A stretch of DNA of 64,000 bases from assembly GCF_036323735.1 (NCBI RefSeq), contig NC_086023.1:14681501-14745500 (forward strand). Reading direction: 5' to 3'. The translations under genes were made by a program, and so were the position numbers. The notes under the pieces are model-generated. The model was not told the DNA's origin. It saw only the letters and a list, made by a program, of their open reading frames with translations, and did no database searches. Each line of letters opens with the position of its first letter. Within the stretch, counting starts at the first letter, position 1. Shown here one piece after another: positions 32,427 through 44,803 of the stretch. Source of the DNA: Rattus norvegicus (Eukaryota > Chordata > Mammalia > Rodentia > Muridae).

Positions 32427-33108
32427 ATGAGGCACCAAATACCCCGATAGCTAAACCACATAAAGACCCAATAAAGAAAGAAATTAGAGGCCAATATCTC
32501 TTTAAACATAGATGCAAACATTCTCAATAAAGTGCTGGCAAGCAAGAATCCAAGAAAACAACAAAAAGATCATTTCTTGTGATGAAATTAGTTTCATTCC
32601 AGAAATTCAGGGTTCATCATTCATAATTTGATAAGTGTAATCTACCACATAAAGAGATTGAAAGACAAAAACCACAAGGTCATCTTATTAGTTGCAGAAG
32701 AAATGTTTGATAAAATCCAACATTTTTCATTGTAAGAGTCATGAAGAGGCTAGGGATGCAAAAAGAAAAAATACTTCAACATAGTAAAGGGGATATACAG
32801 CAAGCCCACAGTTATTATCAGCATAAACTGAGAGAAACTCAAAAGTATTTCCATTAAAATCAAGAACAAGACAAAGCTTTTTATTCTCTCCATACCCATT
32901 CAATACAGTAATTGTCTTAGCTAGAGCAATAAGGAGAATAAAGATCAAGGGTATATAAATAGGAAAGGGAAAAAAAGCCAAAGTAGCAAAGTTTATTTGC
33001 AGATAATTATTATTTTATACACAAGAACACTAAACCCCCACCAAAGAACTTTTACAGCTGATAAATACTTTCATTAAAATAAAATAATACAAAATTAAAA
33101 TCCTAAAG

Positions 33109-33123
33109 TGAGTAACTTTTCTT
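33109..33123 (+). repeat. Target-site duplication, left copy (4.5SI retrocopy)
   Basis: TGAGTAACTTTTCTT, repeated exactly at 33175-33189, on either side of a 51-bp insert. Confidence 0.9.
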
Positions 33124-33174
33124 ATATTTTTGGTTATGAGCCTAACCTTTAACAGCTGAGCCATCTCTCCAGCC
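33124..33174 (-). pseudogene. Tailless, truncated 4.5SI RNA retropseudogene
   Basis: On the minus strand the 51 bp read GGCTGGAGAGATGGCTCAGC, then TGTTAAAGGTTAGGCTCATA, then ACCAAAAATAT. This is the 5' half of rodent 4.5SI nuclear RNA, with about three differences from the sequence as I recall it. The GGCTAGGCTCACAACC-like block distinguishes 4.5SI from the related B2 head. There is no A-tail. Perfect 15-bp direct repeats flank it, and in its own direction the target is TA/AAGAAAAG, fitting L1 endonuclease. It therefore looks like a tailless retropseudogene made by L1 machinery, inserted in the old L1. Not expected to be expressed. Confidence 0.8.
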
Positions 33175-33189
33175 TGAGTAACTTTTCTT
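33175..33189 (+). repeat. Target-site duplication, right copy (4.5SI retrocopy)
   Basis: Exact copy of 33109-33123. Confidence 0.9.
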
Positions 33190-35600
33190 TATACAAATGA
33201 GAAACAGACTAAGAAAAAAATCACAGTAGCTTCAAAACAGTAAAAAATCTTGGCATAACTCTAACTAAGCAAATGAAAGTCTTGTATGATAAAAAAGTAT
33301 GATAAAACTTGTAGGACAAACAGTTTAAAACCTCGATGAAAGAAATTGGTGGAGATATCTGAAGATGGAAATATGTCCATGAATCACTAATATTATTAAG
33401 TCACCCAACTAACATCAATCTACAGGTGCAACTCAATCTTCATGAAACTTCAACACAATTATTTACAAGAATTAAAAAAACTAATTTTCAGCTTCATATG
33501 GAAACACAGCCCAGTAGATAAAAACCAAACCAAACCAAACAAAAACAAAGAAACAAAAACCAACTCTTTAACACTAAAAGAACTGCTGGAGTTATCATCG
33601 TATCTGATCTCAAATTACATGACAGTTCTATAGTCACAAAAGCTGCATGATATTGGTGTAAAAACAAATATTGATCAATGGAATAAAAATTAAAGACCAA
33701 AATAAACTCATACATCTATAGACACCTGAGTTTTGACAAATAAGCAAAAATACATACTATAGAAAATATAACATTTAAAACAAATGGTACTGATCCAATT
33801 GGATAGCTGAGTGTAGAAGAATACATATATATCCATACTTATCACCCTGCAGAAGCCTCCACTCCACATAGATCAAGGATATCAGATAGCCTTAATTTGA
33901 TAGAACATAAAGTGGAGAATAGGCTTGAACTCATTGTCATACGAAACGACATTCTGAATAAGTTACTGATAGAGTAAGCAGTAAGATCAATAAGTAATAA
34001 ACTGTACCCCATGAAATTGAAAAGCTTCTGTGTGTCAAAGGACACCATGATTTGGGCAAAAGAGCAACCTTCAGAATGTGAAAAGATCTTTAACAAATTT
34101 TACATCCAATAGAGGGTGAGTATATAAAATATATAAAGAACTAAAAAACTGGAATCAAGATCCCAACCAAATTAAAAATGGGGTACAGAACTAAGCAGAA
34201 AGTCTCAAAAGATGAAACACAAATGGCCAAGAAGCACTTACGTTTGTGACCTCCTTGATATAAAAGAAATTCTAATTAAAACTTTTGAGATTTCATTTTA
34301 TACAAATCAGAACAGGGAAGATAAGATAAATGATAAAGCTCCTGTTGGCAAGGATGTGGGAAAGGGGAAAAAATCATCCATTGCTGGTAGAAGTGAGATT
34401 GTTTTATAACAGCTATAGAAATCTGTGTTGGGGTTTCTAAAGAAACTGGGAATAAATCTACCTCAAGACAGAGCTGTACCCAAAGGCCTCTATCTTATTA
34501 CTGCTTATTACTGAGATTCTTGCTGCTCATGTTCATTGCTTCTCTGTTCATAAATATAACCAGAAATTTGATTTATCTTAGATGTGGTTCATTTACACAA
34601 TTGAACATTATTCACCTGCTAAGAAAAACAAAATCATGAATTTTTACAGGTAAATTGATTTAGATAGAAAAAATTATCCTAAGTAAGATAACTTGACCCT
34701 AAATGACAAATGTCATTATGCATTGTTTCTTTTATATGGTTGTGCTAGGTTTTAAGGGGAAGACAGAATCTCCTAAGGAGGAAGAAATAGAATATATTGT
34801 CATGAAGAAATAGGAGAAAACTGGAGGGCTAATGGGAAATGGAAAGGCAGCAAGGGGGGATGGAGGAAATATGGGAAGTGTCAAGTGACACCAAGAGTCA
34901 TTTGAGAGACCCTATGGAAACCTACCATTACTAGATACTGCATATATGAAAGAAATCTAAATGGCACCACAATAACAGTGTAGACAATGCCCCAACTAGA
35001 CACCTTACATCACTAAGTATAACCACCAATTTCAGAAACGGGCTCTCTCTAGTTGAGTCATTGATCCAAAGTACACCAAGGAAACCTCTAAACATCTCAA
35101 GCTATTGAGAAAGCTATTGATTACTCTTCATAAGCTTTTTCATAATAGTCTGTATCTGAAGTAACACTTGCTTATCTCATTCAACATGGAGATCTTAAGC
35201 TAATACTCAACTAGGGGGGGTTTCATCACTACTGACTATTGTTCATGTTACTTGAAGTTATTCAGGATGTTACTGGGGAGAAAGATAAGCATCAACTCAG
35301 CCACAGAGCCTTCTCTATACAGTGGTCACCCACCTGAAAGATATGCTGGTGCTCTAATGTCACAGATGTTGTGAGAATAATGCTTTGGTTGGATTTAGAC
35401 ACACTCCATGGGTGGAACCCATGAATGACCCTGCTTGAGGGCCAAGAACCTGTGATTAGAAAACTGTTCTGATAAAGGAGCACAGCAATAAAATGATTTA
35501 TAATGACATCTTCTATACTCATAGATGAGTGCCTTGCTTAGCCATCATCATAGAAGCTTCTTTGTGCAGTAGATAAGAACTAACATAGCGATATCAATTG

Positions 35601-37298
35601 GTTAATATGCATACAATTTTGGGGTGCTGGATCCAATTTTAAATGGTCAAGCTTGTGCTCTGTGGCAAATGTCTTTACACATAGAATCAACTTACCAGTT
35701 CTAGATTCTACTCTCTAAACCCAAAGTCTAAGCTTAATCAAGGAATCTTTGTGTATGTCTTTATTGTTAGATACAGTCCCCGTTTTCATAATATTTGTCA
35801 AACAAAGTGAAGCCTATATATCATTCCATTTAATATGTCAGTGTTTTGAGTGTGTTCGTTTAAAAATTTCTAATATTTGTTTTTTTCCTAAGGGCTCCTT
35901 TGCTTTTCCATAGCTGCAGATATCAGTAGATAAGTTGCTCTATCTAGTGTACTTTGCATTGACTATTGATACAACTTTGTGGCTTAGTAATGCATTCTAT
36001 ATACTGGAAGTATCCCCAGGATCTAAGCCCAGCTCCTTCACAGAAACCCTGTTCTTGTGACTTTTACTGTAAGAATTCAGACAAGACACAAAGAACATAT
36101 GTTGTATAGAAAGGATGTGGAGCATTTTGCTTTAGTATGCTTACTTATTTTGTTCATTGACAGTTTCACACATGTATACCTCTATTCCCATTCTGATCTT
36201 CCTTCCATTTCTTCAGAAACCCCTCTTCCCAAACAAGTCTTTTCCTATTTTCATGTATGCAACTCATCGAATTCAATTATGGTTGCTTGTGTACACTGGG
36301 TGAAAAATTTTAACTTGAGCACAGGCAACCATAGAAGAAAATGATGGCTCCTCATCAAGTAATGAACAGTAGTCCCCTAGAAGGATAGGGCATCATCCAC
36401 CACCTCCATCATGAAAATTTGTCAAGATCCACCTAGAAAATGATAAAATCTAGCAAGTGATTTTCCAGAAATGTTTCGCCATGGAACTATGATGAATGGG
36501 TCTTTGAGAGGCAAGGCCCAAAGGACAAATCTCAGGAATTGATTCCTGCAGCTGATATGCCTTTTCTGTCCTTTTAAAATTAATATTATATAATCCCTGG
36601 GCATTAGGCCACCCTATTAGTCAGATTTCTGGAGTTCAACGAGGATGTACTGTCTTGTAGTGATACTATATAGACATTATCTATATCTATATCTATATCT
36701 ATATTTAAATTCCTAATGATGATCTGTAAGAATTCTTAAAATTATATTAAGTCATTAAGCTCTTTATAACAGGACTGCTATTAAAGCCCTCTCTGATATG
36801 AAAACTGCAATTAGATCTCTACTACTTTTCATATGTCATGAGTTAATTGTTTCTCAGAAAGCAGATATTTATAACTTAGAATACATTCCTTAGAGCCATA
36901 ATATATTAACCAAATGTCATGAAAGGGAACAAATAATTTATTCTAGGTACAAGGACAAAAGATAAAATAGATTTCAATGCTAACTTAGTCACAAGAATTA
37001 TAGTTTTTAACTTTCAGTGAACCTGTGGAGCTAGTGACAGAAAATAAATGTCTAATTAGATAGCTATTCTTCATGAAAACACATGTAAACATCTCTCTTG
37101 TAAACTTCTTATTTAATTTGTGAATTAAATTTATGTTTAAACTTGTGGTGAACTTTTGGATAATTAGAATACTGTGTGATCATGTATTCTGTGAAAATGT
37201 ATAAGAACTGAGAATAAAGGGCAGAATGAGGGAGCAAAATTTGGAGGAAGAAGGAGAGAGCAATATGAAGAATGCAGAGAGAAAGGGAGACAAAGAAG

Positions 37299-37302
<4 letters not shown>
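35601..37302. other. No recognised gene; unique DNA with possible old repeat at 36120-36450
   Basis: AT-rich interval. 36120-36450 (for example CATCATCCACCACCTCCATC) vaguely resembles a diverged rodent dispersed repeat but cannot be assigned. No exon structure was seen. Confidence 0.35.
36676..36705. repeat. (ATCTAT)n microsatellite
   Basis: About four and a half ATCTAT hexamers. Confidence 0.9.

Positions 37303-37355
<53 letters not shown>
37303..37355. repeat. (GA)n microsatellite
   Basis: About 26 uninterrupted GA units, the longest perfect polypurine run in the window. The Leu-Ser and Arg-Glu repeat frames across it are artefacts. Confidence 0.97.
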
Positions 37356-37358
<3 letters not shown>

Positions 37359-37599
37359 CAGGCTTTTCCTTACCATGGATGGGATGGAACATATTTTTTT
37401 CTTAACAGGCAGGCAGGGTTAGTCTTACTAAAGAGGAAAAAGCTTTCTTCTTACTGACTTGTGTTTAATCCATTTAAAAATAAAGGGTAGAAGATCTTTC
37501 TTTCTCTATGCAATAAAGTTTAAAGCTTTCTTCCATTTTTTAAATCTGGAATGAGTGAATTCTTTCTATACTGGTGCTTGGGCTTTTGTGCCATATGCT

Positions 37600-37740
37600 C
37601 GTGTAAGTATGGGCTATGTATGTGTAAGTATGTAAATATGAGATAAGTAAGTAGTCGGACCCAATAAGAGTATATGAAGATGTATGAGTATGAGTTCATG
37701 AATGTATATATGAATGTATGTGAGTTTGCACATATATTTG
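37600..37740. repeat. TATG/TGTA-rich low-complexity stretch
   Basis: Repeated ATGTATG and GTAAGTATG words without a clean period; a decayed tetranucleotide repeat. Confidence 0.65.
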
Positions 37741-39979
37741 TTTGTGTAAAAGTTTTTCTCTGAAGTCAGGCTTCTGGGCACAAGAGAAGGGAGCCCTAGC
37801 AATTAACTCTTTATTTAATCCCCTGGTGTTAAACAATAAGTGTGAATAGGCCCAGAGGCCTGCAGCTTTTGACTTCAGAGTAACTTAGAAATAAGACAGA
37901 TAAATTGTTATTATAAAAAAGACCTTAAACTCTTGCAAGACCAAGTCTTACTCTTGCCAATGATGCTCTTTTCCCTCTGCTACCTTTAAGAGAGAACCAG
38001 AGCTCCAGAGCTGGCCTCTGGCAAAAGTTGACATGTCCTAACTTGCACATGTTGTATGTATGCAATAGTAGTTGCAATGAGCTTATTATTGCTATAGCTA
38101 TATCATGGCTAAAAGATGTTTTTATGCAGCAACCCCCATTCTTAGCCTCTTACATTCTTCTCTCTGCCATGTCTTCCATGATAATTTCTGATCCTCAGGG
38201 CTGGGTTATGCAGATGTTCCATTTAGGGGCGAGAAGTCAGCTGTCACTATTTTTGGCCTTTGAATTAGGTATAAGACTGTATTAATCTTGCTGTAATAAG
38301 TAGATTCTTGGTCAAAGACTGTGAGCAGCACTAATCTATAGATACAACATGAATATTCAGAAGGGGTTTGACAGTAGGTCCATTTAGAACAATAGTGGTA
38401 CAGTTTTCTCTAGGCTTTAGCACTGGTGTTGATATTTTCTCTCCTAGCTGCCTGTCCAGGACATTCCAGTACTATGAAAGTTTAGGTTCCTACCTGTTCG
38501 ATTTTGCTATGTCCTGGGACTAAAGTATAAAGTACTTTTGAGTAGAGTCCTACCTGTGGTGCCTGCCCCTGTGGTTTGACAAGGAGGGCCAAGATAAGAC
38601 GTTGGTGAGGGAGGAGTGAGTCAGGGACCATGGGCAGGGGAATCTTGAAGCTCTGACAGACTAGCAATCAGGTTGCCTCTTTATTTATATAGGTTTCATA
38701 AAACAAAGACGAATGATTCTCCCAGAAGTATATCGTTTTGTCTCTGGACTTGTGTTTGATCTTTTATTACATGTCTGGTGTTACAAGTACAGTCACAATG
38801 AGAAAGTACACATATGACATATATTTTTATTAGCCCATAACTCTAGCTCAAAGACTCTGAACAATGTCTCCACCAAAACAAACACATTTATTACATGACA
38901 GCTTGCTTTTTTACCAGCAATATTTGCAGTTTTAAAGCATCCCAGACAAACAACAAATATCTGAACTGGTCTTTTTGTGAATTCCAAATACTAATATTAA
39001 CTCCTTTTACTTTATGGTTTTATAATCTATGCTATAAAGTAGGAAAAGGTTATTTTAGTTGATCTATCTTGTTTATTGACGTCTATTACTTCAGGAGTAT
39101 ATCCTGTATGAACCCCTAAACTTAAACTACATTTTCAGAGAACTCTAAATATATTGTAAAAACAAGACTAGAATCTGTTACTAATTGTCCTGTTTGGTCA
39201 GATTTTGTTAATTGTCTCTCTTTACCCTGCACCAATTATATGTTTGAGTTTGCTTAGGGATAGATACACCAAATTCATGGTTTAATTTAGAAATTCCTAG
39301 CTTAGTTCTTATTTATCATAATCTCCAGGGCATGAAGAAGACTTCCAAATGGACACAGATAAAGTTGTTTCTCTAAAAGCAGAAAAGAATTCTTAAAGAA
39401 GACTCAGACATAATTTTCTTGGGAAATGACATAGAATGGGTCATAGTGCAAAGTAGCTAAGAATGTAACATGTAGAGATAAAAACCTAAAAGTAAGAGAC
39501 AGAGTGACAGTGAAAGCAGTATTAGGCTCAGCTTTACCAGAATTGTGTCAAACAGCTGCGCTGGCTTCATAAGTTTCGCCATTTCCAGTGGATCTGGCTG
39601 TGACTGGGTGCTACTTTTAGCTCTGAAGAGTAACAAAAAACAATAGAAGTAGTTTATTGTTTGAGTGACATCTGAAACTCTTCTGAGTAACAACTCATAA
39701 AGAGGTATCTTATACCTATCTGGAGATTTTCACTTAATGAACTATGGTTTTGGGAGGAATAGTAGCCATACATGCAGGACACCTTCATTTAAACTCACTT
39801 TAAAATTGTATGTTTAAGAAACCTACAAAATTTAAGTTTCTATGTATCTTTTTCTTACATTCTTAATTTTGGTTATACCTTCCATACTTCCTTCCTATTC
39901 TTTGCTCTTGCATTATCTTCCATATTAAGGTCTACACCCTTTGTGTCTTTCTCCCTTTTAATGTCACATGTGTTCTCTG
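37741..39979. other. No recognised gene
   Basis: About 2.2 kb of unique AT-rich DNA. I saw no exon-like frame, SINE or young L1 sequence. Confidence 0.4.
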
Positions 39980-40300
39980 TCACTCCTTCATTAAGGACTC
40001 TTTTATTCTCCTCTCCTTCTACAGGTCTCTTTCTATGGAACATGTGGTGTTTGTCTTTCTGGGTCTGGTTTATTTCACTCTATATATTTTGTAGTTCTGA
40101 TCACTTTTTTATAAATTTCACAATCTCATTTTGTTACATGTGCATAAAATTCCATTTTATATATGTACCACATTTTATTATCAATTGATGGAAACATATG
40201 CTGTTTTCACAATCTGTTGTAAATAGAGCAGCAGTACACATGGGTGTGAAAGTGTCTCTGGTTGGGGTTTTTTTTTTTTTGTGTGTGTGTTGTTTTTTTT
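39980..40300 (-). mobile_element. Old LINE-1 fragment (ORF2 C-terminus), antisense
   Basis: TTTGTCTTTCTGGGTCTGGT at about 40050, ATATGTACCACATTTTATTA at about 40161 and GTAAATAGAGCAGCAGTACA at about 40219 follow, in order, the antisense of the C-terminal L1 ORF2 region (the YIYTMEYYS to FIAALF block). Highly diverged, no open frame. A T/G-rich run at 40269-40308 follows. Confidence 0.65.
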
Positions 40301-40789
40301 TTTTTTTATCTGTCTATCAGTGATTGTGGGGATATCAATGTCATGCACCATTACTTTGTTGGGGTTAATCATTATCTCTATATATAATAGTATTTTTTAA
40401 ATGAAACTGAATCAGCCTGTGATTGGTATATATTTATAGATTGTTTTTGAAACAAAGCCACGGAATATTAGCAACAATCAATCATCTACATTTCAGTTCT
40501 AATTTCAGTTTCTTCATTTTAAATTAGCATTTGACCCTCTTATGCTCGAGTAATCGCTTCCTTTGGTACAAGGGCTTCCAACTCCTTGAATTTGTACTTG
40601 ATTAGCTCCTCCTTGAGGGGTCAACTTTTGACATCTTAAAGATCAAAAAGAATTATTTTCTATGCATTTTCTTTTAGTTAGGTTAAGTTCTCTTTCTAGG
40701 AATTCTCTCTAATCTGTCTCTAAGATGTCTTCTCATATTTTAGCAGCACTTATACATATTTTCTTTTATAATTTCACACATATATTTCT
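40301..40789. other. No recognisable feature
   Basis: AT-rich unique DNA following the T/G-rich run. Confidence 0.35.
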
Positions 40790-41660
40790 CTTTTTAACTT
40801 TTAAATTTTTATTTAAGAAATTTTCAGATAATATATTTTGATCATACTCTTTCCTACCTCTTCTCATATCTTCCCACCTCCCTACCCACACAACTTTGTA
40901 TTCTTTTTATTTCTCTCAAAAGAAAACTAGGAAAAAAACATCAACAAAATCAAAGCAAACTAGGAAAAAAGTAAAGACAAGAAAAAAATCAATAAGATGA
41001 AATGAAAAACAATAAAAAAAACCCCTACCCAAACCAGTCAAAACAAAACAAAACAAAACCCAAAAAAGTGATTGACAGCTACTCCTGGGCTTATGACCTG
41101 TGCTAGATCATGGTGGGAAGAAACTGATGACTTCTTTGACAGCTGATTAGTTGCAAAGATTTTCTAGGTTCAGGTTGGGACTTTATGTCCACTTCCCTTT
41201 CTTAGTGTTTGGGTTTTGTCTGGTTTTAGTCTGTTCAGGAATCACGTGCATTGTCATAGCTTTTGTGGGTTCATATGCATCAGTTCTACTTTGTCTGGAG
41301 GTACCATTTCCTTGGAGCCATTTACTATCGCTGGCTTGTAAAATCTTTATATCTTCTCTTCTACCTAGGTCCCTAATCCTTGAGGGGAGGAGTTTAATAG
41401 AGGTGCCCTTTAAGGCTCAATTCTTCAAAGATTCTCACTCTCTGCATATTGTCCTGCTGTGGACACTTTTGCTAATTACCATGGGCTGCAAGAAGAAGTT
41501 TCTCTGATGAGGGTTGGGCAGTACTAGTGCTCAGCTCTGTGTGTATAGCGATAGGTCATGGGATCATTTTAATGCTATGTTCTGTTAGCAGACAAATAGT
41601 TGTAAGTTTTCCCTAGGCTTATCCCCTAACTTTTCTTTGTCACATTAGCAGTATCAAGTA
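40790..41660 (-). mobile_element. Probable old rodent L1 3'UTR-type repeat, antisense
   Basis: The order of blocks CATGTG-like GGTTCATATGCATCAGTTCT (about 41269), TTTCCTTGGAGCCATTTAC, CCTTGAGGGGAGGAGTTTAA (about 41378) and TGCAAGAAGAAGTTTCTCTG (about 41488) matches a common murine dispersed repeat that I associate with old L1 3' regions. Family and exact edges are from memory and need confirmation. No coding content. Confidence 0.5.
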
Positions 41661-42814
41661 TGGGTTCTATATCATGAAAAGGACCTTAAGTGGAATTCTT
41701 TTTAAAAAAGTATTTTGTGCCACAATTGTGCCAGTAAATCTTTCAGGCAGGTTCCTGTTGTATTTACCTTTGTATTTTAAATTTACCATTGTAGTGTCAA
41801 CATGGAACTTAGTGACAAATATAGACTGAGCATTCCAGAAGAATTTCCAAGTCAATTCATTAAAGTATATTCAATGAAAAGGTTGTGAAATTTCTTTTTT
41901 TTTTTTTTAAATTAGGTAGTACCCAAATAGTAAACTAGTAACCTTCAGAGTGAAATGTCATGTATGGCAATTTTTGTAGTTTGGGATGCCATCAAAATAT
42001 ATAAATCTTCGAGGGAACGTTTATGAAAGGCATGTAATAGTGGAGGATTATGAGGAAAAACAATGAGCATTCTCACTTTTTCTCCTATTGAGAATCTGAG
42101 CTCTCGAGTTGAACATCTTGAGTGTGAGCGATGACTGTTTAGTAGCGGCATGAACTTGGACGTGATGAGCGATTTCAGTCTTCTTCTCTGAATGTAGATT
42201 TTGATTGGTATTGGTAACAAGAGGATAATGGAATGTAGAGCAGGAGGCTTGGCATTTAGGAAACTCCAGCAGAGTGGGGCTGGTGTCACCATTACAGTGA
42301 TTAATATTGCTACAGTTGTCATTCTTGCCCCTAAGCAGCAAGAGCATGACAAGTTTTATGTCAGGAAAATTTAGGGCAATTGAGGCACTTCCTAGAAGGT
42401 GATGCTAATTTTTGAAATATGGGTTTTTGAATTACTTTCATACTGAATAACGGATTTCTTTCATGGTTGTATTATGGATATTTTAGAAACTCACAGCTCT
42501 GTCCATTTTTGCCTAGAAAAAAATGAACAAATTTTATCCAGAAATTCATTTTTCAATTCAAGGTGTTCATAAAAGCCCCAATTGAGAAATTTACCTGGAT
42601 TACAGCGTATACATGCACTTAATTCTTTGGAATAATGTTAAACCTGCATGACAGACTGTGCATCACAGCAGTTACTGGTCAGATTCGAAGGAGCGCCTTG
42701 AACTGTGACTTCACATGCAGGTCAGCCCTTGACAGCTTGCTTTGCTCGATGTAGATGACTGTTTTGCTACTAAGGAGGGCAAATACCTTCTGAGCTTTCA
42801 CCAAGAATAGTTTG
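41661..42814. other. No recognised gene
   Basis: Unique DNA with an oligo-T run at 41892-41909. Two overlapping minus-strand frames at 41945-42352 have no domain features. Confidence 0.4.
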
Positions 42815-42918
42815 AGGCCAGGCCTGGTGATGTATGCCTGTAACACAGCACTTAAAAGAGAGAGAAGGTAATGAATTCCTGGCCAGCCTGAGTCCCTGTT
42901 ACAAAACAAAACAAAAAT
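42815..42918 (+). mobile_element. B1-like SINE, diverged
   Basis: GGCCAGGCCTGGTGATGTAT then GCCTGTAACACAGCACTT, a CCTGGCCAGCCTGAG block and an ACAAAACAAAACAAAAA tail follow the 7SL-derived B1 layout, with loss of part of the right half. Old copy. Confidence 0.7.
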
Positions 42919-43221
42919 CAAACTCACAAAACCAGCTTCACATGACGTTTTAATTGCTTCGGTAATTTTCTTGAAAATCTCAGTAAATATCACCTATGTG
43001 ATATTTCCTTTTGACTATATTTTCATCTTTCCAGTTTTTCTTTGTATTCCTTCACATTAACCCTCAGTTTAAAAATGAGATTCTCGCCAAGATTGTCCCT
43101 ATAAATTAATCTTAAAAGGAAGTTAAAAAAGGAAACTTTACTAATGCAGTGGTATGAAGATACATTCTGGAGAATGATAACTTGGACTAGGACATATGCA
43201 CTGACATTGAAAATGGTCTTT

Positions 43222-43335
43222 TTCTGGGTGTGGTGGTGTGTAAGTGTGACCCCAGCAGCTGGGAAGAGGAAGCAGGAGGATCAGGTGTTCAAGTCCAGTT
43301 TGTGTTATAGCAGTAGTGTGAAAAAGAAGGCCTTG
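43222..43335 (+). mobile_element. B1-related SINE, highly diverged
   Basis: CTGGGTGTGGTGGTGTGTAA, GACCCCAGCAGCTGGGAAGA and GGAGGATCAGGTGTTCAAGT follow the 7SL-derived consensus. Edges and tail are unclear. Confidence 0.6.
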
Positions 43336-44674
43336 CTTACTGCAAAAAGATTTTTTCCCTTCTCACAACATATACAATAGCACAACAGAACATAAGCCTT
43401 TTTATTTAGAGAGAGATAAAAATGGGTTTATAACTTCCCCTTCTCAGAAGAGAAGGTGAGAGGGTAATGGGGAAGGATTTGTAAGGGTGTGGTTGTGGGA
43501 AGGGGATGTGATTGGAATGTAATACGAATAAGAAATAAATTGTGAAAAATGAGTTTCTAAAAGTGATTCAATCGGAAGGCAAGGGAAAAGCAAATTACCT
43601 TAAAAGAAATTGAATACTTATTTTTTTTTGTTGAAAACTACATGATGTGCAATTTCTAGATAATTTTTAAATTTACATTTCAGTGGCATTCACACTGTGT
43701 ATCACACACACATCAAATAAAAATGGATTGAAATACTATACAAAAATCTGTCATTCCTTTCCTAATTGACTGCAGGGAGCAGAGAGGAAACCTAGAGATA
43801 TATGGCAGAAGCTAGAGTTGCCCAGGTAACTGCATGGCTCTCTAGAACTTTCCTCAGGTCCCCTTTTACTTACCTGGCTCAACAAGCTGAAACCAGAATA
43901 AATTTTATCTTCATAGTAGGTTCCTTTTTTTATTGAGATTATAATATAAGTACATCGATTCCAGGAGTGATGAGGAAGTTGGGGAGAATGATGGTGCCAT
44001 CTAATAGATTTACTTTTTAACTGTCCTAGTAAGAAGGAAGATGTTTTAAAGAGATTCTTGTGCCCCTCCCTTTAGATATCAGACTACTGAACTAATGAAT
44101 TCTTCCCAAATTGTAATTTTCCAGGAATCTTGTAATGGGAGAAAAAAAAAAGATCACCTGAGAGCAACTTGTCTCTTTAGAAAACATTTCACACCGTTAA
44201 AGCAGGGTGCAGCCAACCATGGAGCTTAGAAATGATAAGTCAATGGATGGAGGACTGCTTATTCATGTACATACTGGGCCTTCTCGCTGAACCTGACTCC
44301 CACATCAGGACCCTAAGACTGACTTATGGCTGGTCTCTGGACCTCTCTGCTATTCTGCCCAATGTAGCTCAAATGTCTCTCCTTTTTCTGATTTTCATTA
44401 TTGACCCAATCTTTGGATGGTTGCAGGCTGCCCCAGGCTTCCAAGCTCTGGGCTCTGATGGTAATGACTGTGTGAACCATGACTGGGAGGAGACATGCAT
44501 TTCATGTGGCAGCTGATAGCAGCAAGTTGAGATCAGATGGAAAAAATGAGCAAACAGTCCTGCACAGCTGCCACGGGGATTTTTAAGATCCCCACCTTTC
44601 AGAGACTTTTCTTATTGTCCAGCCTCAACACTTGTATTTTACATCTGTTGGAGAAATGACAATTTAAACTTTTG
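43336..44674. other. No recognised gene
   Basis: Unique DNA. A 94-codon plus-strand frame (44232-44516) with a hydrophobic stretch has no recognisable family or gene context, so it is not called. Confidence 0.4.
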
Positions 44675-44679
44675 CTCTT

Positions 44680-44683
<4 letters not shown>
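44675..44683 (+). repeat. Target-site duplication, left copy (ID SINE)
   Basis: CTCTTGTTT, repeated at 44805-44813 on the other side of the ID element. Confidence 0.65.
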
Positions 44684-44710
<27 letters not shown>

Positions 44711-44803
44711 CTTCTTTTTTCTTTTTTTTGGAGCTGGGGACCGAACCCAGGGCCTTGCACTTGCTAAGCAAGCACTCTACCACTGAGCTAAATCCCCAAC
44801 CCC
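44684..44803 (-). mobile_element. ID SINE (BC1/tRNA-Ala-derived) with microsatellite tail
   Basis: On the minus strand 44803-44730 read GGGGTTGGGGATTTAGCTCA, GTGGTAGAGTGCTTGCTTAG and CAAGTGCAAGGCCCTGGGTT, then CGGTCCCCAGCTCC, the canonical rat ID core with intact A box (TAGCTCAGTGG) and B box (GGTTCGGTCCC). The A-rich tail (plus 44684-44729) contains a (TTTA)n run. Transcription competence is possible from the core but not shown. Confidence 0.95.

Larger units (their letters stand above)
32132..32530 (+). other. Candidate antisense ORF running from L1 B into flanking old L1 (132 codons)
   Basis: Starts MSSPGSFLAAENLVLP like the frame in L1 A. It crosses the L1 B edge at 32410 and the TSD and continues in frame into the sense ORF2 of the older L1 (LLNSFYEAPNTP, then KPHKDPIKKEI) to a stop at 32530. 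The result is a chimeric frame created by the insertion. Confidence 0.35.
32411..35600 (+). mobile_element. Old LINE-1 (RT to 3'UTR), right part, split by L1 B
   Basis: Continues the old L1 of 26165-26251. ORF2 remnants include SFYEA..., KPHKDPIKK, a FADD-region remnant near 32990 (AAGTTTATTTGCAGATAATT), an AYRF/IPIQ-type region near 33440 and a C-terminal MVYTMEYYSA-like block near 34590. All frames are broken. From about 34740 to 35600 it looks like a long old-type rodent L1 3'UTR (for example CACCTGAAAGATATGCTGGT near 35330). No clear A-tail. It carries the 4.5SI retrocopy. Confidence 0.8.

Noticed and set aside
33145..33174. B2 SINE head at the 4.5SI retrocopy
   Set aside because: The first 20 bases are shared by B2 and 4.5SI, but the following GGTTAGGCTCATAACC block fits 4.5SI and not B2.
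37164..37457. Leu-Ser and Arg-Glu repeat proteins across 37300
   Set aside because: Translations of the (GA)n microsatellite and its flanks.
44232..44516. 94-codon frame with a hydrophobic stretch
   Set aside because: No recognisable family, splice context or conservation evidence; length is within chance expectation for a 64-kb window.
44730..44803. Possible tRNA gene (A and B boxes present)
   Set aside because: The sequence is the ID SINE core with an A-rich tail and flanking direct repeats, not a tRNA that folds to a full cloverleaf.
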